NCBI GenBank assembly: GCA_031763025.1
Contig: JASSKH010000003.1
Coordinates: forward strand, 4,578,718 to 4,642,717
Origin: Macrocystis pyrifera
Taxonomy: Eukaryota; Sar; Phaeophyceae; Laminariales; Laminariaceae
DNA: 64,000 bases
Direction: 5' to 3'
Positions 45,489 through 56,984 of this stretch are shown piece by piece. Position 1 is the stretch's first letter. Every line of letters starts with the position of its first letter. A program made the position numbers and the translations under genes. Under the pieces are notes generated by a model. It was not told the origin of the DNA. It saw only the letters and a program-made list of their open reading frames with translations, and ran no database searches.

Positions 45489-46100
45489 TATTGATAATTA
45501 TCCTTGCATGTGGCAGAGGCAAGCACTTCAATCGATGTTAACCGACTGGTGAAGCATGAGCTTCGAGCTCGAAAGAGCTGATGATGAAAGAGATGGCACT
45601 CCAAGGCCTTGTCGTTGATTATTGCGGTCTCGCAGAGGAGACAGGTGGGGAGAGAAGGAGAGTGAACAAGTGGGCGTGCAAACGCTCCTCTTGGCTGTTT
45701 CCGATCTTGACGATCTTTAACAGATACATAACAGATACATATACCTCCTACGATGACGTTCGTCAGGTGATGACACACCCGAATCCGATTACGGCCTATG
45801 ACAACGTTCGTCAGGTGATGGCACTCCCGTACCCGATTACGGTCTATGACAACGTTCGTCAGGTGGTGACACACCCAAAATCGATCTATTATGGATCCCT
45901 TGTACCGTATACTACCAGATATTCCGTGGTATCCAGTGACGACAAAATGATAGCTACTGTCAAGTAACATCTCCAATAGACTAGCTATGTCCCGACAGCG
46001 AACCGATAGGCTACTGACTACTGCTATTGTTGTTGTGTAGCAACTGACTACTGCCAACGCTGCTGTTGGGTAACAACGTACCTGGTAGCTATCTTTAATA
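45489..46100 (-). repeat. Left LTR (3' LTR), 612 bp
   Basis: Direct repeat of 48307-48911. It is exactly 7 bp longer because of the CCTGGTA insertion at 46081-46087. It contains four imperfect internal repeats of GACAACGTTCGTCAGGTG-type sequence (45755-45870). Confidence 0.92.
46079..46087. repeat. TACCTGGTA micro-insertion, filled site (LTR pair 2)
   Basis: This LTR reads AACGTACCTGGTAGCTATC; the sister LTR at about 48895 reads AACGTAGCTATC. CCTGGTA is the only length difference between two LTRs of more than 600 bp. Confidence 0.92.
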
Positions 46101-48291
46101 CGACCTCTCGATGGATGGGACATAAAGCCAAGTTGCTGTTCAACTATCAACCTGTTCAACTATCAACTCGAATCGTCCAATTATGTTACTTCTCTGCGTT
46201 ACATGCCATAATTCCAAAATGCACACAGCAATAAATATAATTGTTGCGGGGGAAATGCTGCTGGCAGGAACCAATTCGGTATCTACTAGTAATATAACAT
46301 GATATGTGTCTAAAGGAAAGACATGAAGCCAAGCAAACAAAACAAAACATATTCTGCTGCTTTACTATACGTATTGTACCTATAAATACGTGCTCTTGCA
46401 TGTTAAATGCGAGTTTACCAGTATACTATACTAGAATCATCAGACGTGAACTATATCCCGATCATGTAATCGATCCAGAATAAATTAACCTTTCAATGTA
46501 TCTCCCCAAAACTATCTGACTCTGGTTACTTGGTCAGTGTGTTTGTCTGAACTACTTGTCTGCATATTAACGAAGTGGAATCCATTGCTATGCCGCAAAA
46601 AAGTTTCATTACTCCTTTGCAACGTCGAAACAACTTCAACTGCTCCTGCTTCGCTTTCGACGGGTGATCAATCCTTCTACAGCTGACGCTAAAAAACTAC
46701 AACGCATAACCTGGCAACGTAAAGGCATACTACTGATGTGACGGGTTTGACGCAAGGAATAGCATGCAAACCGAAAAATATCACACACAAAACCTTGGAA
46801 ACCGTGCGGGTCTCACTATACATTTACCAGACAGACACATACGGTACGATATCACTCCGTACACTTACAATAAATGCTACGCCAGTATTGGCTGTAAAAC
46901 AATATTCAGTAGTCGATTTGTTGGCCAAAAAATAGAAACAGCTACAGTAAGTAGTGGCAGCAGCGGCCGACGTTATATGCTTCTGTCCGCCCCATACAGA
47001 AAAGATACGTCGTGCTACTCACTACATATAGAAACCTTTCACAAATAGCCTAGCATCTTAACACGCTTCTGCCGCCCCCCCGTACAATACGAAACAAGAA
47101 AATCTTGCCGTTAAGTTGATGACGATGTATGCGACCTCGGGGTGACGCAGATGTCCCTCCTGGCGTTGCAGAAGATGGTGATGTACATGGCGATCCAGCA
47201 GACGTTCTCCATGGTAATCCCAATATTTGTAGTAGTTGATGCGGTGGCCCGGTCCTGAAAGATACCTCTTCGCGTTTCTGTTGTTGACGACTCCATAGCT
47301 CTGACAGTCTCAGCGAACAGTTGCTGTGACGATTCCGGAAGGTATCTTTCCGACAATCTCAAGCGCTTTTTACAGGATCTCGTAAACCGTCATTTCGACG
47401 ACCCCGTGTTGATGTGATACTCCAGCGTAGATAATAATTTTGCTCAAAGACCCCGGATGATGTTCCGGTGGCGAAATTTCAAGAGCTAAAACTGAAAGCC
47501 CTTGTCAAAATCGTCGTCGAAGTTGATCGTAGGCTGCTCGTCGGTGTCCACGCGCAGTACAGCCGCCGTGTGCGTGCTGCTCTTCTGTGGGCGTTCAGCT
47601 CCTTGCGCAAAGCATTCGGTGTCACTGTGCGTAGTGGTCTTGTGAACCGAGCACCACTTTTATGCCGCTCCACCTCCAGCGTTTTTGGCTTGCTCAGCAG
47701 CAGCAGCAGACTTCTTACCCTTTCTGTACACCTTGCCAGGCACAGCGCAACCGCTCTTGTAGTGGCCCTCCCTTCCGCAGTTGTGGCAGATGACAACGGA
47801 GTTGGTATCCGATGATGATGCTGTTGCTGCTGTCATGATGGTGCCGCGTCCAGCGATTTTCCCAGTCTTTCCGCGCGACAGTCTGTCCAGATATAGGTGC
47901 CTCATTGTTGATTGGATCTTCGACAGGTCGAAATCCGGGTCCTTATACGTCGTCAGCTTGATGTCGCGGTAGCTCTCCGGGAGTCCTTGGACGATGATGT
48001 CGGTGAAGTGGCTGACTTGATTCCTCGCACAGCGTTGATCAGACTGTTGTTCGCGCTGTTGCCCGTCATGTTGTCCATTCTCACAGCAGTCAGCGACGTT
48101 GTACTCGTACGATGTTGTAGTCGCTCGCAGCAGCAGTGCTAGTTGTTGCAGCTCGTAGTACCTCCAGGTAGAGGATGGCCCTGGCAGCTCTCTCGTGAAG
48201 CTCGTAGCGGAAGCAGCAGCTCGGGGTCCTGAAGCGCAGCCTTGTACTTGGCGTACCTCGCGGCCCGTAGCTCTGCTGTTGTGCTTGAACG

Positions 48292-48306
48292 TCGAGGGTC
48301 ATAACC
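48292..48306 (-). promoter_or_regulatory. Primer-binding-site-like sequence
   Basis: Directly inside the 5' LTR the minus strand reads GGTTATGACCCTCGA, close to the copia-type half-tRNA PBS GGTTATGGGCCC. Confidence 0.55.
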
Positions 48307-48911
48307 TATTGATAATTATCCTTGCATGTGGCAAAGGCAAGCACTTCAATCGATGTTAACCGACTGGTGAAGCATGAGCTTCGAGCTCGAAAGAGCTGAT
48401 GATGAAAGAGATGGCACTCCAAGGCCTTGTCGTTGATTATTGCGGTCTCGCAGAGAAGACAGGTGGGGAGAGAAGGAGAGTGAACAAGTGGGCGTGCAAA
48501 CGCTCCTCTTGGCTGTTTCCGATCTTGACGATCTTTAACAGATACATAACAGATACATATACCTCCTACGATGACGTTCGTCAGGTGATGACACACTCGA
48601 ATCCGATTACGGCCTATGACAACGTTCGTCAGGTGATGACACACCCGTACCCGATTACGGTCTATGACAACGTTCGTTAGGTGGTGACACACCCAAAATC
48701 GATCTATTATGGATCCCTTGTACCGTATACTACCAGATATTCCGTGGTATCCAGTGACGACAAAATGATAGCTACTGTCAAGTAACATCTCCAATAGACT
48801 AGCTATGTCCCGACAGCGAACCGATAGGCTACTGACTACTGTTATTGTTGTTGTGTAGCAACTGACTACTGCCAACGCTGCTGTTGGGTAACAACGTAGC
48901 TATCTTTAATA
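48307..48911 (-). repeat. Right LTR (5' LTR), 605 bp
   Basis: Direct repeat of 45489-46100; it has the empty TA site and only a few base substitutions. Confidence 0.92.
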
Positions 48912-48916
48912 CTATG

Positions 48917-49693
48917 TGCTTGTGCTTTCGGGTGGTTCCGTTTCTAACGGCCCGTTCGTACCGGAAACCCACCACGATTGCTAAACGATTATGTGATGAT
49001 TCCGTTTCTAACGGCCCGTGCGATCGGGATTATGCCACCACTTAATCGACCACCACTTACGCGTGCTTTCTAGTGGATCCGTTTCTAACGGCCCGTGCGA
49101 TCGGGAGCCCACCACGAAAACCAAACGATTAATATGTAATGATTCCGTTTTCAAACGGCCCGTGCGATCGGGATTAAATCACTACTAATCGACCACTATG
49201 TGCCTGTGCTTTCGGGTGGTTCCGTTTCTAACGGCCCGTTCGTACCGGAAACCCACCACGATTGCTAAACGATTATGTGATGATTCCGTTTCTAACGGCC
49301 CGTGCGATCGGGATTATGCCACCACTTAATCGACCACCACTTACGCGTGCTTTCTAGTGGTTCCGTTTCTAACGGCCCGTGCGATCGGGAGCCCACCACG
49401 AAAACCAAACGATTAAAATGTAATGATTCCGTTTTCAAACGGCCCGTGCGATCGGGATTAAATCACTACTAATCGACCACTATGTGCCTGTGCTTTCGGG
49501 TGGTTCCGTTTCTAACGGCCCGTTCGTACCGGGAACCCACCACGATTGCTAAACGATTATGTGATGATTCCGTTTCTAACGGCCCGTGCGATCGGGACCC
49601 ACCACGAAAACTAAACGATTAATATGTAATGATTCCGTTTCAAACGGCCCGTGCGATCGGGATTAAACCATTTCTAATCGACCACTGTGTCTC
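48917..49693. repeat. ~70-bp satellite array, right part (about 11 monomers)
   Basis: Continues the array of 45139-45488 in the same register after the CTATG duplication. Eleven CCGTTT(C)TAACGG-type cores lie in 777 bp, a period of about 71 bp. Near-identical multi-monomer blocks repeat within it (compare 48917-49190 with 49198-49480), showing recent block duplication. Confidence 0.9.
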
Positions 49694-49754
49694 CTTCCCC
49701 TCCGTTTGCCCATCCGTAGTGGAAATTTGTTGCGGGAGGGTGGGGGGGAAAAAA

Positions 49755-49993
49755 AACAACTGGACGACTCCCTGACGTCCCTTGCCCGGCTCTATTCAGC
49801 TCGTGCAGGGCCTTGCCCGTCAGCTATCTATCCTGGATACTCGCTGCACCGACGACCCCGCTTCACACCGCTCTACCGCTGCTTGCTCGTATCTGAACTG
49901 CGTTAGTCTTTCTTCATCAATCATCCAGACCTTCTATTATTTTTCATTCTTACCCCCGTACTAAACATCCCTTGTTATTATATGGGAAACCCT
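49755..49993. repeat. Direct repeat of the DIRS-like element, left
   Basis: Runs from AACTGGACGACTCCCTGACG to TTGTTATTATATGGGAAAC and matches 54918-55157 with about 5% difference. Confidence 0.85.
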
Positions 49994-52900
49994 CCGAAAC
50001 CGTCTCATTCCTTCACTGGTTTATCTTTTCTACCCGTTACCCCCCCAAACACCAGGTTGCCCCTAAGACAACCTTCCTCTTTGGTTGTCCACTTCCACGA
50101 AAAAAATGCTTGATATAAATTGAAGAAGCCGAAATGGCGGAGGGGGGGGGGCTGCCCTGGCCCGTCCCCCCCCTGCATGCGTACGCCTTCCTTACCCCTA
50201 TATAAAATAGCCGGAGGGAAGAGAGAAAAGGGGGGGGGTCGCCTCGTCCCTTTTCGCTTGCTTACGCCTCCCCCCTCCTCCACACAAACGAAACGCGGTC
50301 GACCTCCTTACCGGTCGCGCTCCGCTAGTGGAACGCCTCCCCTCACGAGACCGCGGTTCCTTTCCCCCTTCGTCCGGATATGTGTAAGGACTGTTCGGGT
50401 ACTTTGCAGCCTCCCAAGCGGTCCTTACTATACCGGGCGGAGTAGCACCTCTAGTATTTACCCCCATCTCGTCCCTTGTCCTGGCTGTCTCTCAAACCCC
50501 CCCCCCCCCATGCTCCAACACCTCTGATACCCATACCGGGTCTTCCATGTTAGCCATAACGTACACCATAAACGAGTCCGACGACAATCTCCCTTCTTTC
50601 TTAATCACTGCCTCTGGCACTCTTCTCGCGGCCAGTCTGGTTGCCCTCCCTATTCTCCCCGAATGCAACGCGAATTCTTCCGGAATCAGACTTGCCCCCG
50701 CTCCTCTCCCCTCTTCCTTCCACTTCCTCCCTACACTGGCGAGACCCTTCCTCCAGCACTGGGTTGCCTTCCCCCTGGCCAGACCCTCCAACCGTCCGTT
50801 CCTCGATATGACATCAAAGGGGGCTTCCCTAGTCAACTCCCCGTCATTGTACATTTCGAAAGCTCCACCAATAGCCCCACTGCTCCTCCTTCCTCTCCTC
50901 CACCCCGTCCTGATCTTGTCCTGACTAGTACCGCTCCTTTTCTTCCTTGGTCTCCCTTCGATCCCCTGAACCTCACCTCTACCTTATTTGCTTCCGAATG
51001 CTACCCTCCGCCAGTTGATCGTTATCTCTGAAAAACGCGACATCCCCCCTCCTTATGCATTATACCTTGTGATACACCCCTCTCTCCTTGGCAAACAATT
51101 CCGACGCTCGCAACATAAAAAAAAAAAATAGAACAGTCTCAGACCTATCCATAGCACCCTCCCCCCTTGCCCCCATGATGCAGTGCTTCCTTGCATCCCC
51201 TTCAGCATCCCCCAAGTCAATGGTCTTCTTACCCTCTGCTGACTACCCGTATCTACGTGTGCCCTCTTGATACCTTGCCTCACCGATCTGATCAATGGGT
51301 TACTCATGGGCACCGAGAGCCCCACGAACTGCTCATGGTAGAAATTAATCGCCACTAACTTGCCTACTACCGTCGACTCCCTGTTCCCTTTTTTCTGCGC
51401 AGCAGTACCCCATGAACTCGACCAACTCCCCCACTAACTCCATCTCCCCCATGTCTTTCTGCAGCCAACACCCCTTCCCGACCAACAATCTCCAGCTCAC
51501 CCACATCCTCCAATTCGCCTCGTAAGTTTTTCGAGACGAAGCTGCAACTCTTTCAAATGCGTACTCTCTCGCAATATCTCCGAACACACTAGCTGCTACC
51601 CGATCCCAGTTCCTGCACCTGCCAAGCGATTTCGGGACATTCTGCGTTCTGTTTCTCGGGAACCTGTTCCTCTCGCCACCTAGTCAGACCATCTGCCAAC
51701 CTGTTATCGACCCCCCGTACGTGCCTTGCCTGAAACACCACCTTCCCCTTGCTTCCAACGCCCCCATCATTCTCATCAATGCCCCTACCCTCGCTTGTTT
51801 CTTACCCCCCCACGACACCTCTTTACCCAGGTTACAGCTGCTTCGTTATCTGCCCTCATCAAAACTGCCTCCCCCTTCCTACCTGGTCTCTCCCCCCTCA
51901 TGTCTACCATTACGAACGCCGTCACCCCCATGGCCATGACCTCCAACAGGTTAATGGAAATTAAATCAGCTACCGCCTGCCCCCCCTTTATCGTACGTTT
52001 CTGCACCTCTTCTGGCAGGGCGAATCTCCAGTACACCCCCGTTTCCATGCACAACCCCCATATCGCTGTCAATGAAGCGTCCGAAAACCAGGTTCTACTC
52101 GGCCGCTGCTTCACGAAGCTGAAAGACGGTGCCGTTATGCTCTCTCCCCTGTACCCTCCCCCCGTCTCCAAAAACCATCTCCACCATCCCACGTCTGCCA
52201 TGAACTCCCGCGACAACCGTAGATCTCGTCTCGCTTCCTTCTGCTCTCTGAACCTACCCCACGCACCCCCCCCCCCCCCCCCCCCCCGCTCCACCCCATC
52301 AAGATGCAGATTAGATAACTGCAGAAGCCGACGGACGAAGTACCGTCCGGGCCGGATTACAAAGGATGCGTGGTGCAACTTCCCTGCTAACACTAGCACC
52401 TCCCTCACCGTTACCGTCTGCCGCCCTGCTGGCCAATCTGCCAATCGCGCGCGTAATTCGTCCACTTTCGTTTCGGGAGGGCCATAGTCATGCTCTCTGT
52501 GTCAACATCGTACCCCAACACCTCTTGTTGCGTTGCCCAGCCTGTCACCTTTTTTTTTTTTCGAAAGTAACGGCTCCTTCCCTTCTGACCTCTCGCCCAT
52601 AGCCTGCTCGTGGATTCCCGCTAGCGATCGAGACAAGTCCAAACACCGCGCCCCTTCCGGATCCCACTGAACTTCTAATGAGATGGCATCATCCATAAAA
52701 AAATAAAAAAACACAAAGGCTGGGTCGTCCTGCCCTCCCCCGTTCGCTGGCCGCACTACGCACTCTGCCGGCCACTGGGCTACTGGACGCCCCGTTGCCT
52801 GCGCAACCGTCACGTGCTCTACCGCGCGGTTCCCGCCCTCGAGAACGAAGCGGATGCTCTCGTGGTGTTGCGTTGCGCATGCTGCATCGCAGCTGATATC

Positions 52901-54187
52901 ACGCCCCACCACCCCCCGGACTACCCCTCCACCCAAACTGCAAGCGCAAATCGACGTAAAGGTACTCCCCCCAATACGTACCCGGGACACCCGCAGTCCC
53001 GGAACCTTCTCTGCTTGCTTCTTTGGGAAAAAAATCGCCCTGCCCCCCGCCACGTCCACAACCGCTTTTCCCCACACTGCGCCGCTAAATTTCTGCGCGC
53101 TTGAATGGTTTCCGTATGCAAGTTCCTGTGTAAGGTCCCCCCTGGCCCAACGTCTACCGGTACCCCCACGCGCGCTATGTGCCTCAACTTGTCGATTTCC
53201 GGAAATTGGTGCTTGTCCCCGAAGAACGCTTGTACGCGCTCTGGCTCCATGTGGGGTGCTGTCAACGAACCCCCCCCAACCATTACACAACCCTCCCTAC
53301 CCCCTCTTCCCCCCCCCCCGGTTACCCGCGACAAAACTGTCCCAACCGTCGTAGCTAAACTCGCACTAAGCTTGCCGCCTTCACCGATTTCCCCGACACC
53401 TTCCCCAACAACTCCTGTGCAACCTCCCAACGCTTCTGATCTTCAACGCGCCGGATATCGCACCTGTTTCTGACAAAACCACCGCGCGCTCCCGCCCCCG
53501 AAGCCAAAACGGTCCCTCTGCGCGAAATTCCGCACATCAATGTTGCTCAGCGCTGCTACCTGCTGTGTCCCTTCCCCCTTGACGATGAAAGTCCCTATAA
53601 TCGTACCCAAGACATCCGCCGAATCAAAGTATGGGGATTTCCCATCCCCGCGCAGTGATGACCAGACCACTGTTGTGCGGTTGCTCTTGCGCCACATCGT
53701 CTCCGCTACTGATGGCTTGCTTCCCCGCTCCCCGCCTCCCCACCCCCATCCTCCCCCCCCCCCCCCCCCCAACCTTGCAACCCGGACGAGAAATTCGATG
53801 CTCCCCCCTCCCCCACTGCGGCCTGGTGCCGAGTAATGAACTGATGCCGCCCCCCCACCCCACCCCGGAGTTGCTTCGTGCTGCGGCTGCCGGTGTAACC
53901 TCCGTGCTCCCCTCTCCCACGGACTTGTCTCCTCCCCCGCCCACCCCCACTGTCCTTCGGGTGCCCCCATCTGCCGCTGTCGCGACCCCGACACGTCTAT
54001 CTCCCACTCGCTTACATCCCCGACCCCCCCCCCCCCCAGGCCTGGCTGCTGCTGCTGCTGCTGTAGCCGCATGCTTGGCCGCTGTTGCTGCTGTCGCGGG
54101 TTCGGTACTCCCCCCCCGTCCCAACCTATCCCCCCCCCCCCCCTCTCCCCCCCCCCGCGATTTCCCTGCCGCATTGCTCTGATGCCC

Positions 54188-54189
<2 letters not shown>

Positions 54190-54225
<36 letters not shown>

Positions 54226-54345
54226 GGTCCCCCCCCCCCCGTATGCCCACCCTTCTTGCTGTGGTGCCCACTCTTGCTGTAGCTGCTGTGGTGTGCCCCG
54301 GCTATGCGGCTGCTGCAGTGCCTACCCCTGCTGCTGCTGCTGCTG
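54190..54345. repeat. CTG microsatellites inside the gag-like region
   Basis: CTG runs at about 54195-54225 and 54330-54346, with GCTGCTGTGGTGCCC-like units between, encode poly-Gln on the minus strand of the DIRS-like element. Their expansion may be recent. Confidence 0.7.
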
Positions 54346-54917
54346 CGGCGGGCCTCCCGGGCCCCAGGGTGCATGTGAGGGCCCGTTAAAGGTCGTGAGC
54401 TGATGGATAGCCCGCCTCCCCCCCGCCTCCTGCTGAGACGAACTCCCTCCCCCCCCCGACCATTGGGGGCCCTGAAACTCGTTTCCGGGAAAAAATTGGT
54501 CGTTGCGCTGCGATGGGGCATGTTGCATGGAGTTGGACTGCTCGCGGTTCCCATACGAGCCGTTCCCCCGCCCCCTACCCGACCGCACGTGAGCTCCTTG
54601 ATGTACTGTCTGGCTACCCTCAAAGTGCACGTTCCTACTCGTACCCGGGCTACTCAGGGTATTTGCTCGCACTCTACCGTCGTCGTTGTTGCCCGACCCT
54701 CCTGCTGAAGACTGATCGTCCTCCGCGTTACCGGCCGCCCCGTTCCCTTGGGTCGACCCCCGCCTTGGCCCTGGGCCTCCCACAAGATTGTCGTGCTCCT
54801 CGTCCTGCTGCTGTATCGCAGTAAGAGGTTCCCCACTCCTGATCGTCGACCCTCCCAACGCACAGGCTCAATGACTGCTGACCACTTGACGACTCCTTGA
54901 CGTCCCTTCCTCTGTCA

Positions 54918-55157
54918 AAAACAACTAGACGACTCCCTGATGTCCCTTGCCCGGCTCTATTCAGCTCGAGCAGGGCCTTGCCCGCCAGCTATTTATCCTG
55001 GACACTCGCTGCACCGACGACCCCGCTTCACACCGCTCTACCGCTGCTTGCTCGTATCTGAACTGCGTTGGTCTTTCTTCATCAATCATCCGGAACTTCT
55101 ATTACTTTTCATTCTTACCCCCGTACTAAACATCCCTTGTTATTATATGGGAAACGC
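54918..55157. repeat. Direct repeat of the DIRS-like element, right
   Basis: Second copy of the ~235-bp direct repeat. Upstream, at 54880-54910, a further short ACTCCTTGACGTCCCTTCC partial copy precedes it. Confidence 0.85.
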
Positions 55158-55309
55158 TCTGACAGGCAAATTTTATACGTCACGGGACAGCTTACGCGGA
55201 CTTTAATTGCGCGCCGCGCAATGTATGTAAAACCCTGTTTTGGCAGATACTGGAGCGATGTATAGTAATTCCCAGTGACTAGAGCCAACTTTTATGAGAA
55301 TCCTCGGCA

Positions 55310-55760
55310 GACATCGATCGACAAAACCAACGACACCGTCATGAAATCTGAACGGAATGCGCCGGTTAAGGTCTCCGACCCAGTCTAGTGTCACAGTGCT
55401 CACACCTCGGTCGGTGATATGTGGCGTGGGCTGACCAGGCGTCTGATAAATTTTTTTTTTGGCACTGGTCTGTAGAAGACAGACGACAAAAAATCTCTAC
55501 CCCTCACCGATGGCAAAAAATGGACAATTTCTCAGGTTTGACATCGATCGACAAACCCAACGATTACGTCACGAACTCTGAATGAAGTGCGCCGGTTAGA
55601 GGCTCCGACCCACACTAGTATCACAGTTCTCACACCTCGGTCGGTGATATGTGGCGTGGGTGGGCCAGGCGTCTACTAAAGACATATTTGGCAGCTGGTA
55701 TGTAGAAAACAGACGACAAAAAACTCTCGATTCCTCTCCGTTGGCACGAAACAGAACTTT
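55310..55760. repeat. Two tandem ~225-bp units
   Basis: Unit 1 (55310-55540) and unit 2 (55541-about 55760) both open with ACATCGATCGACAAA and share TGCGCCGGTTA, CTCACACCTCGGTCGGTGAT, ATGTGGCGTGGG and ACAGACGACAAAAAA. Divergence is roughly 15%. Confidence 0.8.
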
Positions 55761-56203
55761 TTGAAAGCTCTGACGAAGAGCATAGGACGCCGCGACCAAC
55801 CTCTCGCCCCCTAGACGACGGATTCCAATTATACCTCCCAGGCCATAATTTACACTCATTGGCCTTGCCCGGTACCAAGTTCGTTGACCATGGGTTGAGT
55901 GTGTGTCGAGATCGAAGGTCAATCGTCGCGTGACTGCGGGTGTGCGAGCTGCGAGCTGTGTCTTTCTTCTTCTAGTTTGTGTGCGGCGTGATTTCACGTG
56001 GTTCCCGTGGTTCCCGTTAATACAGCGATTTTATTGGAAGATGGCTCCCGTCGTTCGCGTTATTTCAGCCATTTGATTGGAAGATAGCTGGCGTCAACTG
56101 CCCCGTGCTATTTTAGACTTGCTCGTCTCATTCCTTCACTGGTTTATCTTTTCTACCCGTTACCCCCCAAACACCAGGTTGCCCCTACGACAACCTTCTT
56201 CTT

Positions 56204-56760
56204 TTAGATAGGAACGGAACGAATGACCACGAGCAGCCTCTTTCCGTTCCGCTCGTTCCCATGCTCCTTGGAAGGAGTTAAGACCCGCCTACCCTTATAT
56301 TTCTTTATGGAGGAATATGTTACGATACTGCCTTGAACGAGGCTGAAAGCCCGGTAATTACCCGACTGTGGGTTCAAGTATTGGGATCGTGTTTGTAGTA
56401 CTTCGGAGGCGTTTCGTAGATTGAAAACCAGGGGTTTTCCCAGCGAGGCACGGGCTCGGCTTTTAGTCTCCGCGCGCACGAAAGGAATAAACCTACTTGT
56501 TCTTCTCCTATGTCTAATCAAACAACACACGCACGTGAGTACCAACGAGTGCCGACTTATTAGGCAAACCTGTCCAGGGATACAAAGTGTCCGGACCTCT
56601 GATCTTAACAAGTGGCGTCGCGGAAGCGCGCTACACGACTTCGACGAAAGCTGTATGCACGAGGTTCTTGGTCTCTGTCTGCAAATTCATCACTTGGCTA
56701 GCGCGTTTGCACGGGGGTTCCAGCATATAACGTAGATAAATCTCGAGGCGCAGCCGTTGA
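56204..56760 (+). repeat. Dispersed repeat R4, copy 1
   Basis: About 550 bp, from TTTTAGATAGGAACGGAA-like sequence through CTTTTAGTCTCCGCGCGCAC to the GCGTTTGCACG...GTTGATAGCTGAC block. It matches 57925-58640, which has an additional MITE. No coding capacity is seen. Confidence 0.8.
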
Positions 56761-56819
56761 TAGCTGACTTTAACTTCTCGGCTGTGCGCTCGATATATAT
56801 TTTTTTCTTCACCACTCAT

Positions 56820-56955
56820 TTTTCAAAATGTGATCCACTAAACATGGTGATCCACCAGCTATTTTTGAAATTGTGATCCACTAACTAACTCGGTGATCCA
56901 CCACTCAGTTTTGACCATGTGATCCACTAAACCAGGGGATCCACTAACTAACGCA
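56820..56955. repeat. TGATCCACY mini-repeats
   Basis: GTGATCCACTAA and GTGATCCACCA alternate about six times in 130 bases, spaced by TTTTTGAAA- or TTTTGACC-type linkers. Confidence 0.7.
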
Positions 56956-56984
56956 CTACACTTCATGCGGCAAATAATATTGCC

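Larger units (their letters stand above)
45489..48911 (-). mobile_element. Non-autonomous Copia-like LTR element (gag remnant only)
   Basis: Two near-identical LTRs (45489-46100 and 48307-48911) enclose 2.2 kb. The target duplication CTATG stands at 45484-45488 and 48912-48916, inside the satellite array. The minus-strand interior carries a gag-type zinc knuckle, CHNCGREGHYKSGC (~47.8 kb), but no recognisable protease, integrase, reverse transcriptase or RNase H, so it would depend on a helper. The PBS-like sequence inside the 5' LTR resembles that of the larger Copia element. The LTRs differ by only a handful of bases plus one 7-bp insertion, so this is a young fossil; its gag remnant appears broken. 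Confidence 0.88.
49694..55157 (-). mobile_element. DIRS-like tyrosine-recombinase retrotransposon
   Basis: On the minus strand, from right to left: a Gln/Gly/Ser-rich gag-like region (54.9-53.4 kb), a reverse transcriptase with a catalytic FMDD box (~52.7 kb), a DIRS-type RNase H (KLHHASFVIRPGRYFVRRLL, WFSDASLTAIWG; 52.4-51.8 kb) and a tyrosine recombinase: SAM-like N-terminal part (YEANWRMWVSW, ~51.5 kb), a middle block (NPLIRSVRQGIKRAH, ~51.3 kb) and the catalytic C-terminus ALHSGRIGRATRLAARR (~50.65 kb). There is no DDE integrase. Direct repeats of ~235 bp lie at 49755-49993 and 54918-55157, so the termini are of split-direct-repeat type. The element is a fossil with several breaks and no intact frame across its domains. 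Confidence 0.88.

Noticed and set aside
45139-49693. CRISPR-like array
   Set aside because: Regular ~70-bp repeats, but the spacers are also repeated, the context is eukaryotic, and monomers diverge as a satellite.
53540-54403. Cys-, Ala- and Pro-rich + strand ORFs as a gene
   Set aside because: They mirror the Gln/Gly-rich minus-strand gag-like region of the DIRS-like element and CTG microsatellites.
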